From contig USMD01000018.1 of assembly GCA_900555725.1 (NCBI GenBank), positions 1 through 23,095 of the forward strand: DNA of 23,095 nt, in the 5' to 3' direction. A program made the position numbers and the translations under genes. Of the stretch, positions 23,052 through 23,095 are shown one piece after another; position 1 is the first letter of the stretch, and every line of letters begins with the position of its first letter. The DNA is from an uncultured Garciella sp. (lineage in GTDB: Bacteria; Bacillota; Clostridia; Eubacteriales; Garciellaceae). The notes below the pieces were generated by a model, which worked only from the letters and a program-made list of their open reading frames with translations, did no database searches and was not told the origin of the DNA.

Positions 23052-23095
23052 CTGTCTCTTATACACATCTCCGAGCCCACGAGACAGGCAGAAAT
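23052..23095 (+). other. untrimmed Nextera transposase adapter and i7 index
   Basis: The bases from 23052 begin CTGTCTCTTATACACATCT, the 19-bp Tn5 mosaic end. They continue CCGAGCCCACGAGAC to 23085, the reverse complement of the Nextera read-2 adapter. AGGCAGAA (23086-23093) matches index N703, and AT begins the P7 flow-cell sequence. This is a sequencing artefact, not genome. Confidence 0.98.

Overview
The window looks like a contig end from a low-GC, endospore-forming anaerobic Firmicute, most likely class Clostridia. The evidence is A+T-rich coding, strong AGGAGG-type ribosome binding sites, a GerA-type germinant receptor operon, a molybdenum purine hydroxylase, and several YtrA-GntR/ABC modules. 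I cannot name the genus from sequence alone. Every gene I support is on the + strand. The last 44 bases (23052-23095) are not genomic: they are an untrimmed Nextera adapter followed by an i7 index.

Layout. 206-2212: lipoprotein-type class B penicillin-binding protein with a MecA-like N-terminal domain. 2337-3038: arginase-fold protein of unknown substrate. 3130-3263: frameshifted remnant of an Old Yellow Enzyme-type flavin oxidoreductase. 3420-5271: YtrA-type GntR repressor, ABC ATPase and permease, with an operator over the promoter. 5425-7733: second ABC ATPase with a large putative ABC exporter. 7820-8819: SdpR-like autorepressor and SdpI-like membrane protein behind a 36-bp perfect palindrome. 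9032-16603: purine uptake and catabolism. 16835-21085: germinant receptor operon in the order A, C, a small two-helix protein, B. 21429-23051: a second YtrA-GntR/ABC operon, cut off by the contig end.

The purine block is the most coherent part. It opens with a MobA-like nucleotidyltransferase domain fused to a ModE-type DNA-binding domain, which I read as a regulator. A three-gene xanthine dehydrogenase/purine hydroxylase operon (molybdenum, 2Fe-2S and FAD subunits) follows, with a 16-bp perfect palindrome in its leader. A guanine-class purine riboswitch then controls an NCS2 purine permease and a guanine deaminase. Together these would import guanine, hypoxanthine or xanthine, deaminate guanine to xanthine, and interconvert hypoxanthine and xanthine. 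The riboswitch terminator is built from the 5' strand of aptamer P3 and the 3' strand of P1, so ligand binding should switch expression ON, which fits a catabolic operon.

The most unusual non-coding structures are a 163-nt triple-nested palindromic element that also serves as the terminator of the MobA/ModE gene, and a structured element of about 166 nt inside the germination operon with a predicted pseudoknot. A 25-nt near copy of one end of the latter lies 17.7 kb away at 2239-2263.
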